From CAVRUD01 sp963724285 (GTDB taxonomy: Bacteria; Chloroflexota; Chloroflexia; Thermomicrobiales; UBA6265), in assembly GCA_963724285.1 (NCBI GenBank), contig CAVRUD010000029.1:434001-498000 (forward strand): a stretch of 64,000 nucleotides of DNA, read 5' to 3'. The position numbers and the translations under genes were made by a program. The notes beneath the pieces are model-generated. The model did no database searches, was not told where the DNA came from, and saw only the letters and a list, made by a program, of their open reading frames with translations. How positions within the stretch are numbered: position 1 is the stretch's first letter; every line of letters begins with the position of its first letter. Below, one piece after another: positions 18,843 through 26,986 of this stretch.

Positions 18843-18969
18843 CCTTCCAGATTAGAGGTCTTTCAGGGGGTGGAATGATGGCCGCGAGGCCCACCCTACT
18901 TGGGCGTCAGACCGTTGCGGATTATATGCAGCCGCGATACGACGCCCGCTCTGGCGGCTGTCTGACGCT

Positions 18970-19002
18970 GCACTCCTGCCCATCCTGAGAGAGTGCTAGA
19001 CT
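18970..19002 (+). promoter_or_regulatory. Possible parB promoter with overlapping inverted repeat
   Basis: An extended -10 element (TGC followed by TAGACT, 18997-19002) lies about 75 bases upstream of the parB ATG. A 6-bp inverted repeat, GCACTC at 18970-18975 and GAGTGC at 18991-18996, ends just before it and could be an operator. No good -35 hexamer is present, so confidence is low. Confidence 0.3.
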
Positions 19003-19077
19003 CGCCGGTGCCGACCCTACCTGCAAAATCCAGTGCACTTTCCGCCGGCAGCATGAGATCAGGAGAGCCTCACCGCC

Positions 19078-20013
19078 ATGGATGACCGTCCGAGCACTTC
19101 AGACGCCAGCAACGGCGCGGCGCGCCCGGAAAGGCAACCATCGAGACGAGGCGGACTTGGCCGGGGACTAGGGGCCCTGATCCCAACCGGATCCCCGGCC
19201 GCTTCACAAAGCGTCTCCTCGGCGACCGAATTACCCATTGACGCGATCGAACCAAACCCGTTTCAGCCACGCGCCTCGATGGACCCGGACAAGCTCCAGT
19301 TGCTTGCTGATTCCATCCGCCAGCACGGAATCATCCAGCCGCTCGTCGTCAAGGCAAGTTCGCGGCCCAATCACTTCATCATCATCGCCGGTGAACGCCG
19401 CTGGCGCGCCTCGAAGCTCGCCGGCCTGACCGTCGTTCCGGCGGTCGTCAAGGACGCCGCGCCTCAAGCGATGCTGGAGATGGCGCTCGTCGAGAATGTT
19501 GTCCGGGCCGACCTCTCCCCGCTGGAAGAGGCTCAGGCATACCGGCAATTGATCGAGGATTTCAACTTGACCCAGGCCAATGTCGCCGAACGAGTCGGAC
19601 GGTCCCGGGTCAGCGTAACCAACACGCTGCGGCTCCTGGCCGCCCCCGAGCAGATCCAGCGGGCCCTTTCGGCGGGGCGGATAAGCGAAGGGCACGCCCG
19701 TGCCCTGCTCGGGTTGTCGTCGAGCGCCGATCAGGTGGCGATGCTCGACATCGTGACATCGCGCGACCTGACCGTCCGTCAGACCGAGGACGCGGTTCGC
19801 AAGTGGCTGGCGAATGCCGGAACGAAGAGGTCCGCCCGAGAGCGAGATCTGGAAGAGGTCCGGCTCGAGGACCGCTTCCGCACCGCCCTGGGCACAAAGG
19901 TTCAGTTCAAGCGCAATCCGAACGGCGGAGGAGGCGCCCTCACGATTGAGTACTACTCGGACGAGGAAGTAGACGCCCTCTACCGGCGTCTCCTGGGCGA
20001 AGACATCTGGTAA
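19078..20013 (+). CDS. parB: ParB/Spo0J-family chromosome partition protein
   Basis: A 311-residue ParB. It binds parS sites, spreads as a CTP-dependent clamp and recruits SMC/ParA for chromosome segregation. The ParB/Srx nuclease-like domain contains 'IEPNPFQPRASMDPDKLQLL' and 'IIAGERRWRASKLAGL' (the GERRxR CTP-binding box). 'EMALVENVVRADLSPLEEAQ' and the helix-turn-helix 'NLTQANVAERVGRSRVSVTN' follow, then a C-terminal dimerisation region with 'KVQFKRNPNGGGGALTIEYY'. The start ATG has GGAGAG upstream. parA is not adjacent, which is unusual. I did not recognise a consensus parS site nearby. Confidence 0.93.
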   Translation: MDDRPSTSDASNGAARPERQPSRRGGLGRGLGALIPTGSPAASQSVSSATELPIDAIEPNPFQPRASMDPDKLQLLADSIRQHGIIQPLVVKASSRPNHFIIIAGERRWRASKLAGLTVVPAVVKDAAPQAMLEMALVENVVRADLSPLEEAQAYRQLIEDFNLTQANVAERVGRSRVSVTNTLRLLAAPEQIQRALSAGRISEGHARALLGLSSSADQVAMLDIVTSRDLTVRQTEDAVRKWLANAGTKRSARERDLEEVRLEDRFRTALGTKVQFKRNPNGGGGALTIEYYSDEEVDALYRRLLGEDIW

Positions 20014-20025
20014 CCCTGCACCTGG

Positions 20026-20817
20026 CTATGCCGGACACGTGTCCAGGTCGACATCTGGCGGATTCGTCGCCTCTAGTTCAGTCGTTGTCGCCTGTCCAGT
20101 CTGCGCGTCGACAACAACCCGGACCACCGGCCCGTTGGAAATGCGTGAATCGCTGTAGGTAATCACCCATGAAGCGCCGGCGGCCTGGCTATTCGGATGG
20201 AACGTGAGCCGAGCGACATGCCGGTTGCGCAGGCACTCAGCCCGAAACGTCTGGCCGATCTCGGCTTCGGCGATGACCAGTGCCTGTTCCGAGTCAATGG
20301 GCACCGCCCGGACCAGATTCGCGTCAAGTTCTGGTGCAGCAACGCCTAAAGTTCGAGCGGTCTCGCGTACGATTTCCGCCCGATTCCGTTCGAACACCAG
20401 CGTCAGCGTCTCCGTATTGTCGCCTTCGCCCCGCACGAATACGAACGTCAGCCAGCCGCCAACCGGCTCCCCAGCAAAGCCATTCGGATCCGTCGAATAG
20501 TCGAGCTGCGCTGTTGCGGAGAACAGCCTGGCGTCTGGATCCCACGCCCGCGCCCGGCTTGTGGCAGCCTCAATCAAGGTCTCAATGGTGGCAGGGCGGG
20601 CCCGACTCTGATCTGGATCAGGAATTGGTGCCTCAGGTCCTGCCACACTCGGCGTGGCATAGACGCCTCTCCAGGCCCCGATTCCCGCAACTACGAACAT
20701 CAGCATGGTGAGCAAGACAACGAAAACAGCGCGCCAGTCCAACGACTTCAAGAACTGTCGCTCTTGACGCGGGCCTCCCGAAGTCTGGTCCTCAGTTCCG
20801 GTGGACTCGGGCACCAT
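20026..20817 (-). CDS. Hypothetical single-pass membrane protein with possible PepSY-like C-terminus
   Basis: A 263-residue protein starting at an internal ATG (20817), nine bases after the stop of the upstream gene; the frame also extends to 20955 but overlaps that gene. A short acidic N-tail leads into one membrane helix ('AVFVVLLTMLMFVVAGIGAW', about residues 27-46) and an extracytoplasmic domain of about 200 residues. Its end ('PVVRVVVDAQTGQATTTEL') resembles a PepSY-type module, but I do not recognise the family firmly. It is probably co-transcribed with the 101-residue gene and the MFS gene upstream. Function is unknown. Confidence 0.6.
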   Translation of the reverse strand: MVPESTGTEDQTSGGPRQERQFLKSLDWRAVFVVLLTMLMFVVAGIGAWRGVYATPSVAGPEAPIPDPDQSRARPATIETLIEAATSRARAWDPDARLFSATAQLDYSTDPNGFAGEPVGGWLTFVFVRGEGDNTETLTLVFERNRAEIVRETARTLGVAAPELDANLVRAVPIDSEQALVIAEAEIGQTFRAECLRNRHVARLTFHPNSQAAGASWVITYSDSRISNGPVVRVVVDAQTGQATTTELEATNPPDVDLDTCPA

Positions 20818-20825
20818 CTTGTCAC

Positions 20826-21131
20826 TCAAAGCTTGCGAACCGCATAGATCGCCGAACTCGCCGGAGCATCCGCATCCATCTCTGGGAGCGGGCCGGCTCC
20901 GACCACTTCCCAGCCGTCGAGTGCCAGATCGACCCCAATAGTCTCCTGAGTCCACTGGTCGGCGTGCCAGACGAGATCAGTTAGTCCCAACACGGGTCGA
21001 AGTCGCGGTAAGGTTTCTTCACGGACAGTTGTGACGGCGCGCCCCGATTCCAGTGTCACCGTCAGATGTAACCGATCCTCCAACGGGGGATCGGCCAGGC
21101 GGACGTAACCTTGAACTCTCCCAAACTGCAT
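20826..21131 (-). CDS. Hypothetical protein (101 aa)
   Basis: A 101-residue soluble protein with beta-rich character ('DRLHLTVTLESGRAVTTVRE') and no recognisable motif, signal peptide or membrane helix. It lies 26 bases after the MFS gene and nine bases before the membrane protein gene, all on the minus strand, so the three may form an operon. No function can be assigned. Confidence 0.5.
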   Translation of the reverse strand: MQFGRVQGYVRLADPPLEDRLHLTVTLESGRAVTTVREETLPRLRPVLGLTDLVWHADQWTQETIGVDLALDGWEVVGAGPLPEMDADAPASSAIYAVRKL

Positions 21132-21157
21132 CGCTATCGCACCGTCGCTACATACTG

Positions 21158-22420
21158 CTAGGGCTTTGCCCGCGAGAGACGATTATCCCACTCTATCGCG
21201 GGCTGGACAGGTTCGTCCTCGTACCGGCTGCCCAATCGCTCCCACGGGATTGTGGCCGCCAGCGCCGCGGCCGCCAACGCGAGCACCGACAGCAGACCAA
21301 TTGCCCATTGAATCCCGATCTCGTCCGCGACTCTGCCGGTAATCGGTACTCCCAGGCCGCCTGTGATGAATCCCAATCCGAGGATCACTCCCGAGGCAAT
21401 TCCAGTCCTTCCAGGCAAAAGCCGTTGTGCGGCGACAAGTGTCACCGAAAGGCTGGCATCGAAGCAGATGCCGACGAGTGCCCCAGTTACAAACGCGAGC
21501 GGGCCTGGAAATCCGGCGAACAGCAACAACGGCCCGATGCCGAGTAGAAGCGAGCTGACAATGATGCGACGAGATCCATAGCGGTCGGCCAGGACGCCAC
21601 CGCCGATCGTCCCGACGACGCCGGCGATGATGACCGTGGTCGCCAGCGCGCCGTAGAAGACGCTGCGATAGCCCAGATCGTCGTACCAGACCGAGATGAA
21701 CTGGAGAGGAGCCATCAGAACCCAGGACCGGAGCATAACGACGATGATGACCCGCGCGAGGACGCCGTACTCGATTGGCGACGCTGCGTCTATGGTTCCA
21801 GCCGAAGCAAGCGCCGACGCTGTCCGGGCCCGCTCAACCCGACCGGTTTGACTGTAGATCAGGGCCGCGACGACGATCGCAGGCACGAACAGGACCGCCG
21901 TTCCTTCCGTGCCGTAGATCGCCAGAAAGGCGACGGCGACGAGGGGTCCGAGGGCATATCCGGTCGTTCCGCCGGCGGTGTAGATCGACAGGGCGGTGTT
22001 CCGCTCCCGCTCGGGCGACACGGCGGCCGCGTTCGAGGCACCCAAGGGATGATACGCACCGGAGCCAATGCCCGCCAACGCCGCCAGTACGAGGATCATC
22101 GCGAAGGAATCGGCGAACCCGAGCAGAGAAATGAAGCAAGCACCCCAGACAAGCGGAATCGGGACAAACCAGCGCCGGCCAAATCGGTCGGAGATATAGC
22201 CGAAGAACGGTTGCGACAGGGAAGACGCCGAGGAATAGGCCAGGGTGATGCCGCCCACCGCGGCATTGTCAAGGTCGAAGCGGTCCTTGAAGTCCGGATA
22301 GAGCATCGGGATGACGCCACCCATCAGGTCGTTGGTGAAATGGCCCAACATCAGCGTGAGCAACGCGCCATTAGCAAGGACACGGGTTAGCTTCACCGAG
22401 ACATTGCTCTTTGACTCCAA
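21158..22420 (-). CDS. MFS transporter, fosmidomycin-resistance (Fsr)-like
   Basis: A 12-helix major facilitator. After a short N-tail it reads 'LMLGHFTNDLMGGVIPMLYP' and 'YISDRFGRRWFVPIPLVWG' (the loop 2-3 motif), matching Fsr-type efflux proteins. The frame is open to 22783, but a TTG at 22420 preceded by GGGAG gives a normal 420-residue protein; the longer N-terminus has no family similarity. The GTG at 22396 is an alternative start. It is divergent from prfB and heads a possible operon with two unknown genes. The substrate is unknown. Confidence 0.82.
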   Translation of the reverse strand: MESKSNVSVKLTRVLANGALLTLMLGHFTNDLMGGVIPMLYPDFKDRFDLDNAAVGGITLAYSSASSLSQPFFGYISDRFGRRWFVPIPLVWGACFISLLGFADSFAMILVLAALAGIGSGAYHPLGASNAAAVSPERERNTALSIYTAGGTTGYALGPLVAVAFLAIYGTEGTAVLFVPAIVVAALIYSQTGRVERARTASALASAGTIDAASPIEYGVLARVIIVVMLRSWVLMAPLQFISVWYDDLGYRSVFYGALATTVIIAGVVGTIGGGVLADRYGSRRIIVSSLLLGIGPLLLFAGFPGPLAFVTGALVGICFDASLSVTLVAAQRLLPGRTGIASGVILGLGFITGGLGVPITGRVADEIGIQWAIGLLSVLALAAAALAATIPWERLGSRYEDEPVQPAIEWDNRLSRAKP

Positions 22421-22580
22421 ACGGGGACTCCCGGAAACCCAGCCACACCTGGATCTCACGAGCGTGGATGGTAGCCGATTATCATCGGGTTCAAGCCTGA
22501 CGCTATACTCAAGCGCACATCTTGGTGTGCCAGCAACGTTCGCTTCAATCCACCTCGTATCAGCAAAGGAACCGTTAGCG

Positions 22581-23688
22581 ATGCCAGTCGAATCGACACG
22601 TGCCGTCTCGTCGCTGCGCAATCGGCTTGACATGATCGCGGTGCGTCTTTGACTTAGCCGGCAGCGAGCGCGAGATCGAAGATCTCGAGCAGAGAAGCGT
22701 GCAGCCGGGATTTTGGGACGATAACAACGCCGCCCAGGCAGCCATGCGCCGCCTGGGTGAAATGCGCGCCCGGGCTGACACATGGCGAGGGCTGGCGCAG
22801 CAGCTCGAGGATCTCGAGACGCTGTCCGAGCTCTCGAGCGGCGATCCCGAACTCGCCACCGAGGTCGAGCGCGAGACGCAAGAAATTACCGACGAACTCG
22901 ACCGGCTTGAGCTGCAGTTGGCCCTATCCGGGCCGCACGACGGCTCCGATGCGATCCTGGTCGTCCACTCAGGCGAAGGCGGAGTCGACGCTCAGGACTG
23001 GTCCAGCATGCTCGCCCGGATGTACCTCCGCTGGGCAGAAAAACGCGGCTACTCAGCGGATTTGCTCGATGAGACCGAAGGCGAGGAAGCCGGGATCAAG
23101 AACGCCACAATCGAAATTCGGGGACCGAATGCCTACGGGCTGACCAAAAGCGAAGCTGGCTCACACCGGTTGGTCCGGCTTTCCCCGTTCGATGCCGCCC
23201 ACCGGCGCCACACCGCCTTCGCCCTTGTCGAAGTCCTACCGGAGATCGAGGGCGACAGCGACATCGCCATTAACCCAGACGACATCCGTGTCGATACCTA
23301 TCGTTCTTCGGGTGCAGGCGGGCAACACGTCAATAAGACGGACTCCGCCGTGCGGATCACGCACTTTCCGTCCGGCATCGTCGTGACCTGTCAGAACGAA
23401 CGCAGCCAGACGCAGAACCGAGAAACCGCGTTCAAGATTCTGAAAGCTCGCCTGCTCGAAAAGCGACTGCGCGAAGAGGCCGAGGAACGGTCGAAGCTGA
23501 AAGGCGAGCACACCGCGGCTGGATTCGGCAACCGTATCCGCTCCTACGTTCTCCACCCGTATACCCAGGTCACCGACCATCGCACGGACACCAGCGTCGG
23601 CGACGCTCATGCGGTGCTTGATGGTGGACTTGATCCGTTCATCGACGCTTACCTGCATCAGCAGATCGCCCCCGGGGACGATGCCTAA
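22581..23688 (+). CDS. prfB: Peptide chain release factor 2 (programmed +1 frameshift)
   Basis: RF2 releases peptides at UGA and UAA codons. Translation starts at an ATG (22581, RBS AAAGGA) and reaches an in-frame TGA at 22650-22652 after 23 codons. Skipping one base at CTT-TGA-C continues into a 345-residue frame, giving about 368 residues. The main frame contains the UGA/UAA-recognising 'SPF' tripeptide ('RLVRLSPFDAAHRRHT') and the catalytic 'GGQ' loop ('SSGAGGQHVNKTDSAVRI'). The frameshift is the well-known autoregulatory device: low RF2 favours shifting. The next gene overlaps its stop codon by two bases. Confidence 0.95.
22638..22653 (+). promoter_or_regulatory. prfB programmed frameshift site
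   Basis: The slippery site CTTTGAC (22647-22653) has the in-frame UGA. Three bases upstream is a Shine-Dalgarno-like GCGGTG, which corresponds in position to the AGGGGG stimulator of E. coli prfB. This is a deliberate recoding signal, unlike the homopolymer indels found in other genes of this window. Confidence 0.9.
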
Positions 23689-25004
23689 TGGGCAATAGAC
23701 GACTGCGAATATCGCTCGTGGCCGCCGTAATGTTGGCGATGCTGACCGCCGCATTTTTTGCACGTATCCCCGCGCCGGCCGCGGCCCAGGTCGCGACGGC
23801 CGATGTCACCTTCGGCGAACTTACCGCGACGCCATCATTCCCGGAGGTCATCAACTTCGGGTTCTCGGCACAGACGAGCGAAGAGATTGAACGCGTTGAG
23901 CTCCTGTTCAACGCCGTGGGTGAAGAGACCCTTCACCTGATCACGGCCGACACAGCAGAGGGCGAGCAGACCGCGTTCGAATTCGGCCTCAACATGTTCC
24001 AGAACTACTACCCGCCGGGTCTGGACCTCGAATACCGGTGGCGGGTCACGAGCACGTCAGGTGCCGTCGCGGAGTCGGAGACTCAAATCATCGGCTGGTA
24101 TGACACCAGGTTCGATTGGACCTCGATCTCCAGCGACCAGGTGACGGTCTACACCTACGCCACCAACGAGAATTTTGCCGAAGAGATCCTCGCGTCGGCT
24201 CAAGGCACGATCGATGAGTTGGAGTCGGTGTATGGCGTCGAACGGAGCGAGCCGCTCCGGATCTGGGTCTACGACTCCCAGGAAGACCTTGGCGGGGCGA
24301 CCGAGCCGAACAGTGAGCCCTGGATCGCGGGGGTGTCCTATCCCGGAAGGTACCTCGTTTTGGCGGCGGTCCCCGACGGCAACAGCATGGAGCTTCGCCG
24401 GGTGATTCCCCACGAGGTCAGCCATCAGGTCCTCTATCAGGCCACGCAAAACCCCTTCAACTTCCCGGCTACCTGGCTGGACGAGGGGATGGCAACCTAC
24501 ACCCAGGACGTCGGCACCGACGGGTTCGTCGAGCTGGTCGAAGAGGCGGCGGATTCTGGTTCCCTGATGCCGATCGAAACGCTCAACATGTCATTCCCCT
24601 ACGACGACACGTTCCAACTGGCCTACGCCGAAAGCTATAGCATCGTCAGCTTCATCATCCAGACCTACGGCGAGGAAGCGCTCGGCAACGTGCTTACGGC
24701 GTACAAAGAGGGAGTCACGCACGAGGAGGCAGTCCAGGCTGGGCTGGGTATCTCGATCGAGGAACTCGACCGGCTTTGGCAAGCCAGCCTCGGCGTAGAA
24801 CAGCGTCAATCGGACGATGGTACCGGCGGCGGAACCGTCGATCTGACGGGCGGAGATTGGATCAATGCCATCATGGCGATGGTCTTGCTGCTCGCCGTGC
24901 CCTTAACATTGGTGCGCTGGCGTCGAGCACGACGGTCCCAGCCAGAGGAAGAGATCGAGCAGGGGTATACGATGCACCTCGTACAACCGGTGAAAGAACA
25001 GTAG
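23688..25004 (+). CDS. Membrane-anchored zincin-type metallopeptidase (peptidase MA-like)
   Basis: A 438-residue protein with an N-terminal signal or anchor ('LVAAVMLAMLTAAFFARI'), an immunoglobulin-like domain (about 40-140) and a metallopeptidase domain. The zinc motif 'IPHEVSHQVLYQ' (H-E-x2-H) is followed by 'WLDEGMATY', which supplies the third ligand. A C-terminal membrane helix ('IMAMVLLLAVPLTLVRW') and a short basic cytoplasmic tail end the protein. It should act outside the cytoplasmic membrane. Its start overlaps the prfB stop, and the FixX-like gene begins two bases after its end. The substrate is unknown. Confidence 0.8.
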   Translation: MGNRRLRISLVAAVMLAMLTAAFFARIPAPAAAQVATADVTFGELTATPSFPEVINFGFSAQTSEEIERVELLFNAVGEETLHLITADTAEGEQTAFEFGLNMFQNYYPPGLDLEYRWRVTSTSGAVAESETQIIGWYDTRFDWTSISSDQVTVYTYATNENFAEEILASAQGTIDELESVYGVERSEPLRIWVYDSQEDLGGATEPNSEPWIAGVSYPGRYLVLAAVPDGNSMELRRVIPHEVSHQVLYQATQNPFNFPATWLDEGMATYTQDVGTDGFVELVEEAADSGSLMPIETLNMSFPYDDTFQLAYAESYSIVSFIIQTYGEEALGNVLTAYKEGVTHEEAVQAGLGISIEELDRLWQASLGVEQRQSDDGTGGGTVDLTGGDWINAIMAMVLLLAVPLTLVRWRRARRSQPEEEIEQGYTMHLVQPVKEQ

Positions 25005-25006
25005 CG

Positions 25007-25345
25007 ATGGCCGAAACGACCGATTCCAGCGCGCCGAGCTTGCGGGCCGCGATCCTCGATCCGGCGGCGATCGAGCGAAAATTGGCGCTGAACACGTATA
25101 ACGTCGACATGAGCCGGGCCCACATCCGGATCATTGACCATGATGTGTGCCTGCAATGTGAGCGGCAGCAGTGTATCAACTGCTGCCCGGCGAACTGCTA
25201 TACGCCCCAAGAAGACGGTAGGGTGCTGTTCTCCTACGAGGGTTGCGTCGAATGTGGCACCTGCCGCATCGTCTGCCATGTCTTCCGCAACATCGAATGG
25301 ACCTACCCGCGAGGAGGCTTTGGCATCCAGTATCAGTACGGGTAG
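25007..25345 (+). CDS. fixX: FixX-like ferredoxin
   Basis: A 112-residue ferredoxin-like protein starting at an ATG two bases after the peptidase gene. It has two cysteine clusters, 'CLQCERQQCINCC' and 'GCVECGTCRIVC', suited to iron-sulfur clusters. The ending 'YPRGGFGIQYQYG' is diagnostic for FixX, the partner of the FixC/ETF:quinone oxidoreductase in the FixABCX electron-bifurcating complex. fixA, fixB and fixC are not in the window. The next gene encodes another iron-sulfur electron carrier, so the two may work together. Function beyond electron transfer is inferred. Confidence 0.85.
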   Translation: MAETTDSSAPSLRAAILDPAAIERKLALNTYNVDMSRAHIRIIDHDVCLQCERQQCINCCPANCYTPQEDGRVLFSYEGCVECGTCRIVCHVFRNIEWTYPRGGFGIQYQYG

Positions 25346-25383
25346 TCTTCCCCTGCCGCCAATCCGCGAGGAGCCTCTTTGCG

Positions 25384-25899
25384 ATGTATTGGACGAAAAA
25401 ACACGTCCTGATCTGCAATGCCGCCCATTGCGCCGGCAAAGGCGCCAATGATGTCGCGGGCCGCCTTCGCCTTGAGGTCATTCGCAAAGGTCTCGACGCA
25501 GAAATCCTGGTGAATAACTGCGGCACGATCGACCTGTGCGATATCGGCCCAAACATCGTGATCTACCCCGACAACGTGATTTACCGAGGGGTAGCGATCA
25601 AGGACATCCCAGATATCGTCGCCCATCTTCGCGGCGGTCCAGTGGTCGAACGCCTGCTGCTGTCCGAACAGTCCCCGGAAGAAGTCGCCCGAAAGGGGTT
25701 CTACGCGGCGGCACTGGAACTCGGCAATCCGTCTCCGGCGAGTGAATTCATCGCGCTGGCCGAGCAACACGGTTACGATGAAGCCTGGATCGCCGAGCAG
25801 CAGCGACGAGGGTTCATCGCTCGCAAGCCGGCTGACGATGGCTCTGGAGATCAGATCACAGTTACGAAGAAAACTCGCGTGCGTTATGGGCTGGCCTAG
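25384..25899 (+). CDS. Thioredoxin-fold [2Fe-2S] ferredoxin domain protein
   Basis: A 171-residue protein starting at the ATG at 25384. The N-terminal 80 residues match the thioredoxin-like [2Fe-2S] ferredoxin family: 'HVLICNAAHCAGKGANDV' with two cysteines, then 'VNNCGTIDLCDIGPNIVIYP' with two more, a four-cysteine ligand set. The rest is helical and may be a partner-binding extension. It follows the FixX-like gene by 38 bases on the same strand. A role as a small electron carrier or cluster donor is likely; the partner is unknown. Confidence 0.8.
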   Translation: MYWTKKHVLICNAAHCAGKGANDVAGRLRLEVIRKGLDAEILVNNCGTIDLCDIGPNIVIYPDNVIYRGVAIKDIPDIVAHLRGGPVVERLLLSEQSPEEVARKGFYAAALELGNPSPASEFIALAEQHGYDEAWIAEQQRRGFIARKPADDGSGDQITVTKKTRVRYGLA

Positions 25900-25948
25900 C
25901 GGTGCCGCACATGTCCTCCGCCGTATAATCGCGCCGGGGGCGCGATAG

Positions 25949-26986
25949 ATGTCGTTACATACTCCTGACTCTGCAAGGCTGGCGAAGCACGACGAAGAGG
26001 ACGTGCCCGAGACAAGCACGCGCTCAAGTTTCCGGCAGTACCTGTCCCGGGGCCTGGCGATTCGGATCGCGATAGGCGTGGCCCTGATCGTCGCAGCCAC
26101 GCTCACCAACCGGTCATACCTGGGCTGGGGCTTATTCGTCACATTTGCGATCGTCCTCGTCCCGCTCGGCCGGGTTCGATCGTTCGCGTTGTCCTTCGTG
26201 CCCTATGCGGCCGTCTGGTTCATATTCACGGCCCTGCGTTCTCTTGCCGACGAGACGGCATTGGCGCGCACGCTGAACATGAACGTGGCCCGATTCGAGC
26301 GCTGGCTCTTTGGCGGAGAGTTACCGAGCATCACGCTCCAGGATGCCTTTTACGACCCAACGAACCTCCGGCTTCACGACTATTTCTTTACCGGCATCCA
26401 CTGGTCATATTTCATCATCCCTCACTTCGTGGCGGTGCGCGCCTGGCAGAAGGACCCCGCCCTATTCCGCCACTACCTATCGGCCCTGACACTCCTCCTC
26501 GGAGTCGGTCTGGGAATCTATTTCTTGATTCCATCGAATCCGCCCTGGCTTGCCGGGGAGTCGATCGATAGCCCCGCCGCCGCTACCGTCATCCGGATCA
26601 TGGAGCCCGTCGGTGAATCTCTCGGGGGTGGGCTCTACCAGGCCAGCTACAAGGTGGTCGGTGAGTCCAACCCAATCGCCGCAATGCCCTCGATCCACAT
26701 GGCAATCACCTTCCTGCTCGTATTCCCGGCAGGCTACTTCGGCAGGCGGTGGAAATTCCTCGCCTGGATCTACGCAGCCTCCATGGCCGCCGCTCTGGTC
26801 TACCTTGGGGAGCACTATGTTATCGACGTCGCCGTCGGCATGCTCATTGCCGCCTATGGCTGGTGGGCGGCGGGAGCCTGGCTTTCCGGCCACGTCCTCT
26901 CAATCTCCCGGGGCCGTCAACTTGAACCGATTGTGCCCACAGGCTCCCCGGCGACATCGGGCGTCTCCGCGGTGACGAGGTCGTAA
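25949..26986 (+). CDS. PAP2-superfamily membrane phosphatase / inositol-phosphorylceramide-synthase-like protein
   Basis: A 345-residue protein with about six to eight membrane helices. The C-terminal half has 'AAMPSIHMAITFLLVFPAGY' and 'LGEHYVIDVAVGMLIA', which are the histidine-containing C2 and C3 motifs (S-x-H and H-x3-D) of PAP2/phosphotransferase enzymes. Proteins of this arrangement dephosphorylate lipid phosphates or transfer phospho-head groups on the outer membrane face. The ATG follows a GGGGG-rich RBS. The next gene overlaps its last base. The substrate is unknown. Confidence 0.83.
   Translation: MSLHTPDSARLAKHDEEDVPETSTRSSFRQYLSRGLAIRIAIGVALIVAATLTNRSYLGWGLFVTFAIVLVPLGRVRSFALSFVPYAAVWFIFTALRSLADETALARTLNMNVARFERWLFGGELPSITLQDAFYDPTNLRLHDYFFTGIHWSYFIIPHFVAVRAWQKDPALFRHYLSALTLLLGVGLGIYFLIPSNPPWLAGESIDSPAAATVIRIMEPVGESLGGGLYQASYKVVGESNPIAAMPSIHMAITFLLVFPAGYFGRRWKFLAWIYAASMAAALVYLGEHYVIDVAVGMLIAAYGWWAAGAWLSGHVLSISRGRQLEPIVPTGSPATSGVSAVTRS

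Noticed and set aside
18970..18996. CIRCE-like inverted repeat (GCACTC ... GAGTGC) upstream of parB
   Set aside because: The spacing between arms is 15 bases, not nine, the outer bases do not match, and the downstream gene is not a heat-shock gene.
22581..22653. prfB early stop counted as a broken gene
   Set aside because: CTTTGAC with an upstream Shine-Dalgarno-like element is the known programmed frameshift, so it is not grouped with the homopolymer indels.
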